Assembly: GCA_029261295.1 (NCBI GenBank)
Contig: JAJDBP010000021.1
Span: 1 to 64,000, forward strand
Reading direction: 5' to 3'
DNA: 64,000 nucleotides
Source: Nitrospirales bacterium
GTDB taxonomy: Bacteria > Nitrospirota > Nitrospiria > Nitrospirales > UBA8639
Shown: piece after piece, positions 57,140-64,000 of the stretch
Layout of the letters: the number at the start of each line of letters is the position of its first letter
How positions within the stretch are numbered: the stretch's first letter is position 1
Notes under the pieces: generated by a model
Database searches by the model: none
The model's input: only the letters and a program-made list of their open reading frames with translations
Told to the model about the DNA's origin: nothing
Position numbers and translations under genes: made by a program

Positions 57140-59221
57140 ATGCAAAACGTAAGACGATTTCTCTGGATAGTCGGAGTGGCTGTCCTCTGGCCCAGTACGG
57201 CAGTGGGTGGAACGTGTGCGGAATTTCCCTGGAATCATCCTCGAGACATGATCATCCCACCTGTCTTGGAGAAAGGGCAGGAGGCCATACAAGCAGGTTT
57301 TGTATTAGAAGGGCGGGAATTGTTTTCTACCTATCTGAGTGATCATGAGGAAGGCTTGTTTGCTGAGGGTACGCGGTGGGCACTGGCTTCCCTTCCTGAT
57401 ATTGCTGATGAGCCTGGAAAAGAATTTCTTAAACAGATTGTACGTCTTCAAACGATGAAAGTTGAACAGGTGGACAGTGTCTATGCTCCCTGGGCACTTT
57501 GTACGATCGGAGAATTGTATTGGAATGCAGGATGGTCTTCCGAAGCCAATGCTGTGTTTGAAGAATTTCTTGAGTCTTATCCGGATCATCCTTTGGCTGG
57601 AGCGGTAATGGTTGAAGCGGGCCTGGGGTATTTGGATAACCAACAATTTCTTGAAGCGGCTTTGGTTCTTCGTCGAGTCGTGGTAGAGCCAAAATGGGAG
57701 GCCCATCGATATCGTGGGGCTTTAGGATTAGCCGATGCCACGGCGATGTCCAAGGCCTGGAAGCAAGCCTATTATTGGTATCGGGTAGTGGAAGCCGAAA
57801 AGCCTGAGTTAATCAGGAAATCTGAGCGATCTTCCTATTATTTTGGATTAACTGAATTAGCTGTTGGGGATTCACGAAAAGCGATACCTCGACTTCTGAC
57901 GACTGTCAATCTTCATCCCCAACATGAAATTTCTGGACAAGCATTAAATCGTATAGCTGAAAAATTGAACCAAGAAGAGCACGAATTCTTGTCATTGTGG
58001 TTTGCTGAACAGGCTAACCAAAACTTTAAAGGACAGGAATCTAGTCGCCGAGGTAAAGCCGCACAAATTCGATGGGTCGTGAACTTTTTGTCTCATGAGC
58101 ATTCGAAAAAGGAATGGAGTGATGTCTACCGTCGTTTAGATGATCTTGAAATCTATATATCTTTGTCCTGGGATAATGTTGTTGAAATGGCTCGAACATT
58201 GAGCCAAGCACCCGAGCAGGATTTAGCCGAAGAGAGCCTGTTATGGATGGGTCGTGGGTATTTAGAGCTTCACGATGTTCAAGCCGCCATTCAGGCCTTT
58301 ATGCATCTTGCAGCCATCACTCATTCTGTTACCTGGCGGCAGGAAGCCGAAGGGTATTTAGGTTCTATTTTAGATCAGCAATTTCAAACCTATTATGATC
58401 AACAGGCATGGATAAAGGCACTGAAATTCTATGAAAACAACCAGAAGGCCTTCTCTTTAGTCCCGTTAACCCGTGAACGTATTCGAAATGTGGCTCAAGC
58501 CTATCAACAGGTCAATCTCCCCGCTAAAGCCCTTCAGTGGTATGCACAATTATTGGAAGAATATCCAGATAGCCCGTTACGAGAAGAGATTTTTTCTCAA
58601 AAAGTCTTCCTAGCCGATGATCAAAAAAATATGAAGTTACTCAGAGAGTCCGGAGAGTTGTATCTGCAGGAGTATGCCAAAGGCTTGTGGAGTAGTTCTG
58701 TCCTCACGCTATTAGGATTGGAAGCGCTGGAGCGAAAAGACTTTCCTGTTGCAGTTCAAGAACTCTCTGATGCGGTTCAACTCATCGAAGACAAGACACG
58801 CCGACGATTTGTACTCCGCAAGCGAGCTCAGACGTATCAGGGAGCGGGAAGAAGAGATCTCGCCCTTCAAGACTTACGTCAGGTAGTCGCTTTAGACCCT
58901 CAGGATATGGCCGACGTGCTTCGGCTGGGTGATTTCCTTTTTGACCAGGGAGATTTTTCAGATGCTGAATCTCCTTATGAACAGGTGTTGTCCTCCAAAG
59001 CACCTGTGGATTTGAAAGCATGGGCCAAATATCGGTGGGCTCTTTCTCTGGACTATCAAGGGCGAGGGAGCGAAGCAAGAAAGCTGTTGGCTGAGGTAGG
59101 ACAATTAGAAACACGATCGCCAGAATTTGAAAATACGATCCGTGCGGCAGCTGTAGCGGTGTTAGACGAATTCTCTTTGAATGGAAAGCCTCAAGCCGTG
59201 AGAGCTGATGAAGGGAGTTAA
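57140..59221 (+). CDS. Exported TPR-repeat protein (693 aa)
   Basis: A long periplasmic protein. I start at ATG 57140 since a GGAGG box precedes it (the frame begins at 57077) and a signal peptide (FLWIVGVAVLWPSTAVGG) follows directly. Multiple helix-pair repeats of TPR/Sel1-like type follow: WNAGWSSEANAVFEEFLESY, PAKALQWYAQLLEEYPDSPL, AGRRDLALQDLRQVVALDPQ. Seems to be a scaffold. It sits between two regulators and before the histidine kinase gene (4 bp), suggesting a role with the flagellar-linked unit, perhaps motility or envelope sensing. Confidence 0.75.
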   Translation: MQNVRRFLWIVGVAVLWPSTAVGGTCAEFPWNHPRDMIIPPVLEKGQEAIQAGFVLEGRELFSTYLSDHEEGLFAEGTRWALASLPDIADEPGKEFLKQIVRLQTMKVEQVDSVYAPWALCTIGELYWNAGWSSEANAVFEEFLESYPDHPLAGAVMVEAGLGYLDNQQFLEAALVLRRVVVEPKWEAHRYRGALGLADATAMSKAWKQAYYWYRVVEAEKPELIRKSERSSYYFGLTELAVGDSRKAIPRLLTTVNLHPQHEISGQALNRIAEKLNQEEHEFLSLWFAEQANQNFKGQESSRRGKAAQIRWVVNFLSHEHSKKEWSDVYRRLDDLEIYISLSWDNVVEMARTLSQAPEQDLAEESLLWMGRGYLELHDVQAAIQAFMHLAAITHSVTWRQEAEGYLGSILDQQFQTYYDQQAWIKALKFYENNQKAFSLVPLTRERIRNVAQAYQQVNLPAKALQWYAQLLEEYPDSPLREEIFSQKVFLADDQKNMKLLRESGELYLQEYAKGLWSSSVLTLLGLEALERKDFPVAVQELSDAVQLIEDKTRRRFVLRKRAQTYQGAGRRDLALQDLRQVVALDPQDMADVLRLGDFLFDQGDFSDAESPYEQVLSSKAPVDLKAWAKYRWALSLDYQGRGSEARKLLAEVGQLETRSPEFENTIRAAAVAVLDEFSLNGKPQAVRADEGS

Positions 59222-59225
59222 CACT

Positions 59226-60077
59226 ATGGGAATGCCCTCTTGTATACCACCGGTAGAACGGGAAGCGAACTCTTCTACCCAAAAGAGTCCACCATCGAGA
59301 AACCCAACCTTATATCTGTCCATTGGCCAAAATGAGGCTGAATTTCCTGCCCTCGAGTTGCATCATGTTTCAAAAGAAGGACATCAAGATAGGCTAGCCT
59401 GCCTTGGGGAAAAAGTGGGGCAACTTGCTCATGATATTCGAAATCCCTTGTCGAGTATTGAGTGCTTTGCCACATTGTTGGGCCGTGAGCATCAAAGTCA
59501 AGACGAACGACAAGAGTTGGCTGGTCATTGCATTCAGGCCGTTCGTGTTTTAGATCAATTGGTTTCCAATATATTAGTGTTGAGCACAGCGTTGCCGGCT
59601 CAGAAGGAGCCAGTGAATCTTGTAGCCCTCCTTGACGATGTCGAATTGTTAGCGATGTATCCTTTACGAAAAAAAGGAATAACCATTCATCGTCGGCTTG
59701 ATGAAACCTTGTGGACCATTCAGGGCCATGAATCTTTACTGAAACAAGTTTTTCTTAATCTGCTCATGAATGCCATTCATGCCTCAACTCCAGAGAGCCT
59801 CATTGAGATTCACGGTCGGTACCTCTCACGCCAAACTGGTATCTTGGGTAGTCAACATAGAGAAAATGGCCTCCTTCTTAGTATACGAGATCAAGGTTGT
59901 GGGATGTCCCAAGATGAACTTTCACAAATGTTTCGACACTTTTATTCAGGTCGAAAGGGAGGCACGGGTCTTGGTCTATCAATAGTCAAACAAATCATTC
60001 ATATTCATCACGGATTGATTGATATTACGAGTCAACAGGGAAAAGGGACGACAGTCGAGGTCTTTTTACCTCAATAA
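59226..60077 (+). CDS. Soluble two-component histidine kinase (FlrB-like)
   Basis: A 283-residue kinase without membrane segment. Start at 59226: AAGGGAG eight bases before this ATG, better than 59208 which overlaps the TPR gene. The H-box is KVGQLAHDIRNPLSS (His69). ATPase domain: NLLMNAIHAS (N-box), SIRDQGCGMS (G1), GGTGLGLSIVKQI (G2). Position directly before an NtrC-type regulator and flg genes matches FlrB/FleS, which start the sigma-54 flagellar cascade. Confidence 0.85.
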   Translation: MGMPSCIPPVEREANSSTQKSPPSRNPTLYLSIGQNEAEFPALELHHVSKEGHQDRLACLGEKVGQLAHDIRNPLSSIECFATLLGREHQSQDERQELAGHCIQAVRVLDQLVSNILVLSTALPAQKEPVNLVALLDDVELLAMYPLRKKGITIHRRLDETLWTIQGHESLLKQVFLNLLMNAIHASTPESLIEIHGRYLSRQTGILGSQHRENGLLLSIRDQGCGMSQDELSQMFRHFYSGRKGGTGLGLSIVKQIIHIHHGLIDITSQQGKGTTVEVFLPQ

Positions 60078-60089
60078 AAGGAGAATCGC

Positions 60090-61478
60090 ATGCTAGAGAC
60101 GGAGAGTGGGTCGAGCCGGGGTGTTCTGGTGGTGGAAGATGATGAGCAATTGCAAACAGCGCTGACCAAAATCTTGAGCCAACACGGTTATGAGGTCACG
60201 ATCGCTCGAGATGGGTATGAGGGGTTAGAGCATGTTGAACGGGATACTCCCTGGCTTGTCCTGACGGACCTGAGTTTGCCAGGAAAAGGGGGAATGGAAT
60301 TTTTACGGGAAGTTCGGACGCAAGGATATCATATGCCTGTGGTAGTCATGACAGCCTATGGTGGAGTGGATGTCGCGGTGGAAGCATTGAAATATGGTGC
60401 AACAGACTTTCTTCAAAAGCCTTTTGCCTTTGATCGATTAGAGAAGATTATTCAACAGCTAGATGAGGATCGAAACGAAATTGGCCTTGAGACGAATGAC
60501 AATCAGGCTAAACCGCCAATTGGTGAACCTCGCGAAGGATTTTTAACCCGGGATCCTAAGGTACTCCAAACATTAAAAATGCTGGACATGGTGGCCGGTA
60601 GCTCCGCAACGATTTTGATTCAGGGTGAAAGTGGGACCGGGAAAGAAGTGTTGGCTCGTCATATTCATCGTAAAAGTACCCGAGCACATCAACCCTTTGT
60701 CGCCATTAATTGTGCGGCCTTGCCTGAAGGACTGCTTGAGAGCGAACTTTTTGGTTATGAAAAAGGGGCATTTACTGGAGCCTTGACCAGACGAGCGGGG
60801 AAATTCGAACAGGCTCATCATGGGACGTTGTTATTAGATGAAATAGGTGAGATGAGTTTAGGGTTGCAGGCGAAATTATTACGTGTTCTTCAAGAACGAG
60901 AGGTTGATCGGTTGGGGTCACGGCAACCGATTCCGGTAGATGTTCGAGTGATCGTCACGACTAATCGCAACCTTGCACAGGAAGTTCAGGCCGGACGATT
61001 TAGGGAAGATGTGTATTACAGGCTAAGCGTCATGCCGTTTACTCTTCCTCCGTTACGTGATCGGCCAGAAGACATTCAATTGCTCGCGGAGCATTTTTCT
61101 CATCGGTCGTTTCGGCGGAATCAGCGTTCATGGAATGGGATTTCTGATGAAGCCATGATGTATTTGAAACGTCGACCGTGGCGGGGAAATGTTCGTGAAC
61201 TGGAAAATGTCATTGAGCGAGGAGTGTTATTCGCAGATAACGGGCAATTAAAGTTGGAACATTTTCAATTTGACGAACCGGAATTAGTCTCTAATTCTAC
61301 GGCTGCGCCTAGCGGAACGATTTGGGAGATGGAGCGAGATCTGATTTTGAGAACATTAGAAAAGCATAATGGGAATCGAACACATGCAGCGAGAACCTTA
61401 GGAATCAGTATCCGTACTCTACGGAATAAATTGCGAGAATATCGGGAACTCAATGGTGGTATTCCATTGGGAGTCTAA
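60090..61478 (+). CDS. NtrC-type sigma-54 response regulator (FlrC-like)
   Basis: A 462-residue regulator: receiver (Asp60 in LVLTDLSLPGKGG), AAA+ with GESGTGKEV, ELFGYEKGAFTGAL and GTLLLDEIGEM, and an HTH (THAARTLGISIRTLRNKLRE). An AAGGAGA box precedes the ATG, 12 bp after the kinase stop. With the kinase it forms a pair like FlrB/FlrC (FleS/FleR). It is probably the activator of the flgB operon immediately downstream. Confidence 0.9.
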   Translation: MLETESGSSRGVLVVEDDEQLQTALTKILSQHGYEVTIARDGYEGLEHVERDTPWLVLTDLSLPGKGGMEFLREVRTQGYHMPVVVMTAYGGVDVAVEALKYGATDFLQKPFAFDRLEKIIQQLDEDRNEIGLETNDNQAKPPIGEPREGFLTRDPKVLQTLKMLDMVAGSSATILIQGESGTGKEVLARHIHRKSTRAHQPFVAINCAALPEGLLESELFGYEKGAFTGALTRRAGKFEQAHHGTLLLDEIGEMSLGLQAKLLRVLQEREVDRLGSRQPIPVDVRVIVTTNRNLAQEVQAGRFREDVYYRLSVMPFTLPPLRDRPEDIQLLAEHFSHRSFRRNQRSWNGISDEAMMYLKRRPWRGNVRELENVIERGVLFADNGQLKLEHFQFDEPELVSNSTAAPSGTIWEMERDLILRTLEKHNGNRTHAARTLGISIRTLRNKLREYRELNGGIPLGV

Positions 61479-61773
61479 AGGGTTGACTCCAGTTTCTACA
61501 ATATTTTTGTAGAAAAAAGAGGAATTCCTTCACGGTTGAAAGAGGATGTGGAAAAAATTGCCGAACATGAGGAAAAATTTTCACCGAGGCTTCTTTTCTT
61601 ACATTGAAAGGGTGTTGAAGGTTCTTTGAAGGATGGTGGATACGAACTTTAGCAATTTCAGGAATGGTGCTGGTGTGGCGAATAATCGAGACAACGGGTT
61701 GTGCAATCTAAGGAAAGTGGCCATCTGTTGGTCATAGGTCTCATGTCATGATTTCTAGTGGAGGAAGTGCCCA
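61479..61773. promoter_or_regulatory. Regulatory gap upstream of flgB with a 9-bp palindrome
   Basis: About 295 bp before flgB. It contains a perfect TTTCTACAA-TATTT-TTGTAGAAA palindrome (61493-61515). I expected a sigma-54 promoter (TGGCAC-N5-TTGCW), but none with correct spacing is clear; GG and GC near 61553-61564 are two bases too close. The palindrome could be a terminator-like hairpin or an activator site. Confidence 0.4.
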
Positions 61774-62187
61774 ATGATGATATCCCCATGGGATGCGGGA
61801 ACCCATTTATATGAACGAGCCTTGGATGTTCGGAGTGGTATTCACGAAACGATTGCTTCGAATATGGCCAATGAGGAAACCCCAGGTTATAAGGCTAGGC
61901 AGTTGCCATTTCGGGAAACGTTTTCTGCCATTCTTCATGGGGCAGGCCAATTAGATCCGATGGTCACTCATCATCGACATTTGGGTGGCCTGACAAACGA
62001 AAACAAAATTTTTCAACAAACGATTAAACAAGATGTCGGAGCCGGGATCGATGAAAATACGGTCAATCTTGAACAGGAAATGACGTTGATGGCTGAAAAT
62101 ACCCTCCTGTACATGGCGGTGAATCAATTTTTAGACGGACGATTTGAAGGCTGGAAAAATGCCATTAATGAAGGGCGAGGAGGGTGA
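61774..62187 (+). CDS. flgB: Flagellar basal-body rod protein FlgB
   Basis: A 137-residue rod protein: IHETIASNMANEETPGYKAR in the N-terminal helix, the middle linker with HHRHLGG, and the C-terminal VNLEQEMTLMAENTLLYMAV typical of FlgB. GGAGGAAG box before ATG. First gene of the flgB-flgC-fliE-fliF run. Confidence 0.93.
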   Translation: MMISPWDAGTHLYERALDVRSGIHETIASNMANEETPGYKARQLPFRETFSAILHGAGQLDPMVTHHRHLGGLTNENKIFQQTIKQDVGAGIDENTVNLEQEMTLMAENTLLYMAVNQFLDGRFEGWKNAINEGRGG

Positions 62188-62248
62188 ACATAGCAAAAAT
62201 GGTGAGTACTCATAGGGAGAACGAATATGAAACACAATGGGGGAAACT

Positions 62249-62692
62249 ATGAATATTGATCGACTCTTTGGGGTTGTGGGGTCTGCGTTAGATTCTCAAC
62301 GACAACGACTGAATATTATTGCGAGCAATCTTGCAAATGCTGAATCAACACGCACACCTGATGGTGGCCCTTATAAACGTCGAGATGTGGTGTTTCAAAC
62401 GTCGTCCACGCAAACCGGATTTCGTTCCGTCTTTTCTAGCGCATTTGGAGATCCGGCTGAGCCTGCGGGGGTTCGGATTACAGATATTATTGAAGACCAA
62501 CGTCCTTTGAGAACGGTGTATGAGCCTAACCATCCAGATGCAGATGAGAAGGGATTCCTGCATCTCCCCAATGTGAATCCGATTGAAGAGATGGTGAACC
62601 TGATGTCGGCGACCAGAGCGTATGAAGCCAATATTGCGGTCATGGAAACGGGGAAGACCATGACACTTCGTGCATTAGAGATGGGTCGATAG
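62249..62692 (+). CDS. flgC: Flagellar basal-body rod protein FlgC
   Basis: A 147-residue FlgC: FGVVGSALDSQRQRLNIIAS and NLANAESTRTPDGGPYKRR near the start, and PIEEMVNLMSATRAYEANIA at the end. I start at ATG 62249 (GGGGGAA before it) rather than 62237. Confidence 0.93.
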   Translation: MNIDRLFGVVGSALDSQRQRLNIIASNLANAESTRTPDGGPYKRRDVVFQTSSTQTGFRSVFSSAFGDPAEPAGVRITDIIEDQRPLRTVYEPNHPDADEKGFLHLPNVNPIEEMVNLMSATRAYEANIAVMETGKTMTLRALEMGR

Positions 62693-62724
62693 ACCATTTG
62701 GGTAACTAGGAAAGGATATTCGAA

Positions 62725-63027
62725 ATGGATTACTCCAGAATTAAAGGAATTGAAGGTATTCCTGAACCCTTTGGGAGCTCACCAGTTAAGGCTCCTTCTC
62801 ATTCTGGTCCAGGATTTAATGATCTTCTCAAAAATGCTGTTGAATCTGTGAATGCGATGCAACACGAAGCTGGTCGGCTGGAGGATTCAGTAGTGAAAGG
62901 CGAAAGTACGAACATTCACCAAGCAGTGATTGCGGGTGAAAAGGCTGGCTTGTCCTTTCGTTTACTCATGCAAGTGAGAAATAAGATGGTTGAGGCGTAT
63001 CAAGAAGTCATGCGGATGCAGGTGTGA
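62725..63027 (+). CDS. fliE: Flagellar hook-basal body protein FliE
   Basis: A 100-residue FliE: FNDLLKNAVESVNAMQHEAG, then NIHQAVIAGEKAGLSFRLLM and QVRNKMVEAYQEVMRMQV at the C-terminus. It links the MS ring to the rod. Confidence 0.93.
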   Translation: MDYSRIKGIEGIPEPFGSSPVKAPSHSGPGFNDLLKNAVESVNAMQHEAGRLEDSVVKGESTNIHQAVIAGEKAGLSFRLLMQVRNKMVEAYQEVMRMQV

Positions 63028-63107
63028 AGTATCAGGGAATTAGGGATGGCCTTGACCATACATGGTCTAGGTTTGAAGTCACAGTTCATGAGGAATTGTA
63101 AATAGGT

Positions 63108-64000
63108 ATGGCAACATTCGCGGAAAGTCTTATTACAAATTTTCAGGCCCTCAGCCTTGGTCAACGCATTGGGGTGGTCGTGGTGTTGGCTTTGGCCATT
63201 GCGACGGTTCCCATGTTGCTCATCATTGGAAAGGAACCTGAACTGGTTATCTTGTTTTCCCAATTAGATTCTGAAGACACTCGAGCGATTATTCAAGAAC
63301 TCGGCAAGCAGGGGGTCAGTTATGAGGTTGCTGAAGATGGCAATACCATAAAGGTTCCAGCCGAGCGTGTGCATGAATTACGTCTCGATTTAGCCTCCGC
63401 AGGCCTTCCAGAATCTGCTGGGGTAGGATTTGAAATCTTTGATCGTACTGGGATCGGTGTGACCCCATTTACCCAGCAAATGAACTATCGTCGAGCGCTT
63501 CAGGGGGAATTGGCTCGAACGATCAGTCAGATTTCTCAAGTAGATCGGGTTCGAGTTCATTTAGTTATTCCGGAAAAACGGTTATTTGCTTCTGAGCAAA
63601 AACCAGCTCAAGCGGCTGTGGTCCTGACCTTGAGGCGGGGAAAACCATTAGGAGGGACGCAAGTTCAAGGTATTGTCCATTTGGTTGCGAGTAGTGTGGA
63701 AGGATTACAACCAGGCCAAGTCACTGTGGTGGATAATCATGGTGAAGTTCTGAGCAAAAATTCAGCGGATAAGGATGCGCAACTCACGACCTCTCAAATC
63801 GCGACACAACGAAGGGTGGAGCATGATCTGGAGGAACGAATCCAGACCATGCTGGATCAAGTATTGGGCCGAGACAAATCAGTTGTTCGGGTGACAGCAC
63901 CGTTAGAGTTTCGTCAAGTGGAAATTACGGAAGAAAGTTTTGATCCAAATAGTCAGGTAGTCAGAAGTGAAAACCGCAGTCAAGAAAAAGTTCTTGAACA
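63108..64000 (+). CDS. fliF: Flagellar M-ring protein FliF, N-terminal part
   Basis: The first 297 codons lie in the window, and the gene runs off the right edge. After a short N-terminus (MATFAESLITNFQALSLGQR) comes a transmembrane helix (VVVVLALAIATVPMLLIIG), then the ring-building motif region: ILFSQLDSEDTRAIIQELGK, GVGFEIFDRTGIGVTPFTQQ, and ISQVDRVRVHLVIPEKRLFA. ATG at 63108. Confidence 0.95.
   Translation, partial: MATFAESLITNFQALSLGQRIGVVVVLALAIATVPMLLIIGKEPELVILFSQLDSEDTRAIIQELGKQGVSYEVAEDGNTIKVPAERVHELRLDLASAGLPESAGVGFEIFDRTGIGVTPFTQQMNYRRALQGELARTISQISQVDRVRVHLVIPEKRLFASEQKPAQAAVVLTLRRGKPLGGTQVQGIVHLVASSVEGLQPGQVTVVDNHGEVLSKNSADKDAQLTTSQIATQRRVEHDLEERIQTMLDQVLGRDKSVVRVTAPLEFRQVEITEESFDPNSQVVRSENRSQEKVLE

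Noticed and set aside
61549-61570. Possible sigma-54 promoter (TGG...TTGCC) before flgB
   Set aside because: The spacing between GG and GC is 8 instead of 10 bases, so it does not fit the consensus.
1-64000. tRNA, rRNA, CRISPR, transposase or phage integrase genes
   Set aside because: I looked for cloverleaf-type T-loops (GGTTCGAATCC-like), spaced identical repeats and recombinase motifs in intergenic DNA and found none.

Overview
The window reads as chromosomal DNA of a flagellated, Gram-negative (diderm) bacterium of moderate GC (judged by eye, slightly under 50%). Evidence for this is an LptD outer-membrane assembly gene, a TonB-dependent BtuB receptor, PEP-CTERM sorting proteins, and a sigma-54-controlled flagellar start region (FlrB/FlrC-like pair followed by flgB-flgC-fliE-fliF). 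The overall flavour suggests a Nitrospirota (Nitrospira-type) genome, but that placement is inference and no rRNA gene is present to settle it. No tRNA, rRNA, CRISPR array, transposase or integrase was recognised. Layout, left to right: 0.3-6.4 kb carries scattered envelope and housekeeping genes (a PEP-CTERM protein, a secreted esterase, an M48 protease, DUF937, Kbp/LysM). 6.9-10.6 kb holds a heme-oxygenase-fold (HDO) iron oxidase-like gene, a B12-binding-type radical SAM gene with an unusual CX4CX2C cluster motif, and a DUF5069 gene. 10.6-12.4 kb is an AT-rich two-gene ATPase plus DUF4276 (TOPRIM-like) module that resembles phage-defence cassettes. 12.4-20.4 kb is a loose accessory stretch: a solute-binding protein, a 991-residue reprolysin-type metalloprotease with dockerin-like repeats, a second PEP-CTERM protein, and two broken copies of the 5' part of cobQ. 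20.6-37.5 kb is the dominant system, a cobamide salvage, remodelling and late-synthesis locus: cobQ, a lipoprotein gene, a B12 riboswitch with terminator, btuF-btuC-btuD, a second B12 riboswitch that appears to mask a ribosome-binding site, then btuB-cobB-cobO-bluB-cbiZ-pduO-cobU-cobT-cobS-CWC-cbiB-cobC, mostly overlapping or nearly so. Corrin-ring genes are absent from the window. Together the genes would import corrinoid, adenosylate it, trim its lower ligand (CbiZ), and rebuild it with self-made dimethylbenzimidazole (BluB, CobT, CobS). 37.7-43.1 kb: Rieske protein, HNH nuclease, a short zinc-ribbon gene, a zinc-peptidase/ATP-grasp pair and a response regulator. 43.4-47.1 kb is a mosaic accessory stretch: two copies of a roughly 187-bp intergenic repeat, a GC-richer yciB gene between them, a dual-specificity-type phosphatase, an intact DsrE gene and a detached copy of its 3' end. 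47.2-49.6 kb is moaC-moaD-moaE-moaA; its MoaD ends in Gly-Gly-Ala instead of Gly-Gly. 49.8-54.9 kb: accD, folC, lptD. 55.4-64 kb: two NtrC-type regulators, a TPR protein, a histidine kinase and the first flagellar basal-body genes, with fliF running off the right edge. The points most worth a second look are the HDO/radical-SAM pair, the three cobQ pieces with a mosaic identity profile, the two B12 riboswitches with different output mechanisms, the peptidase/ATP-grasp pair, and the repeat-flanked yciB segment. All family names come from reading motifs and overall protein character; no database search was possible.
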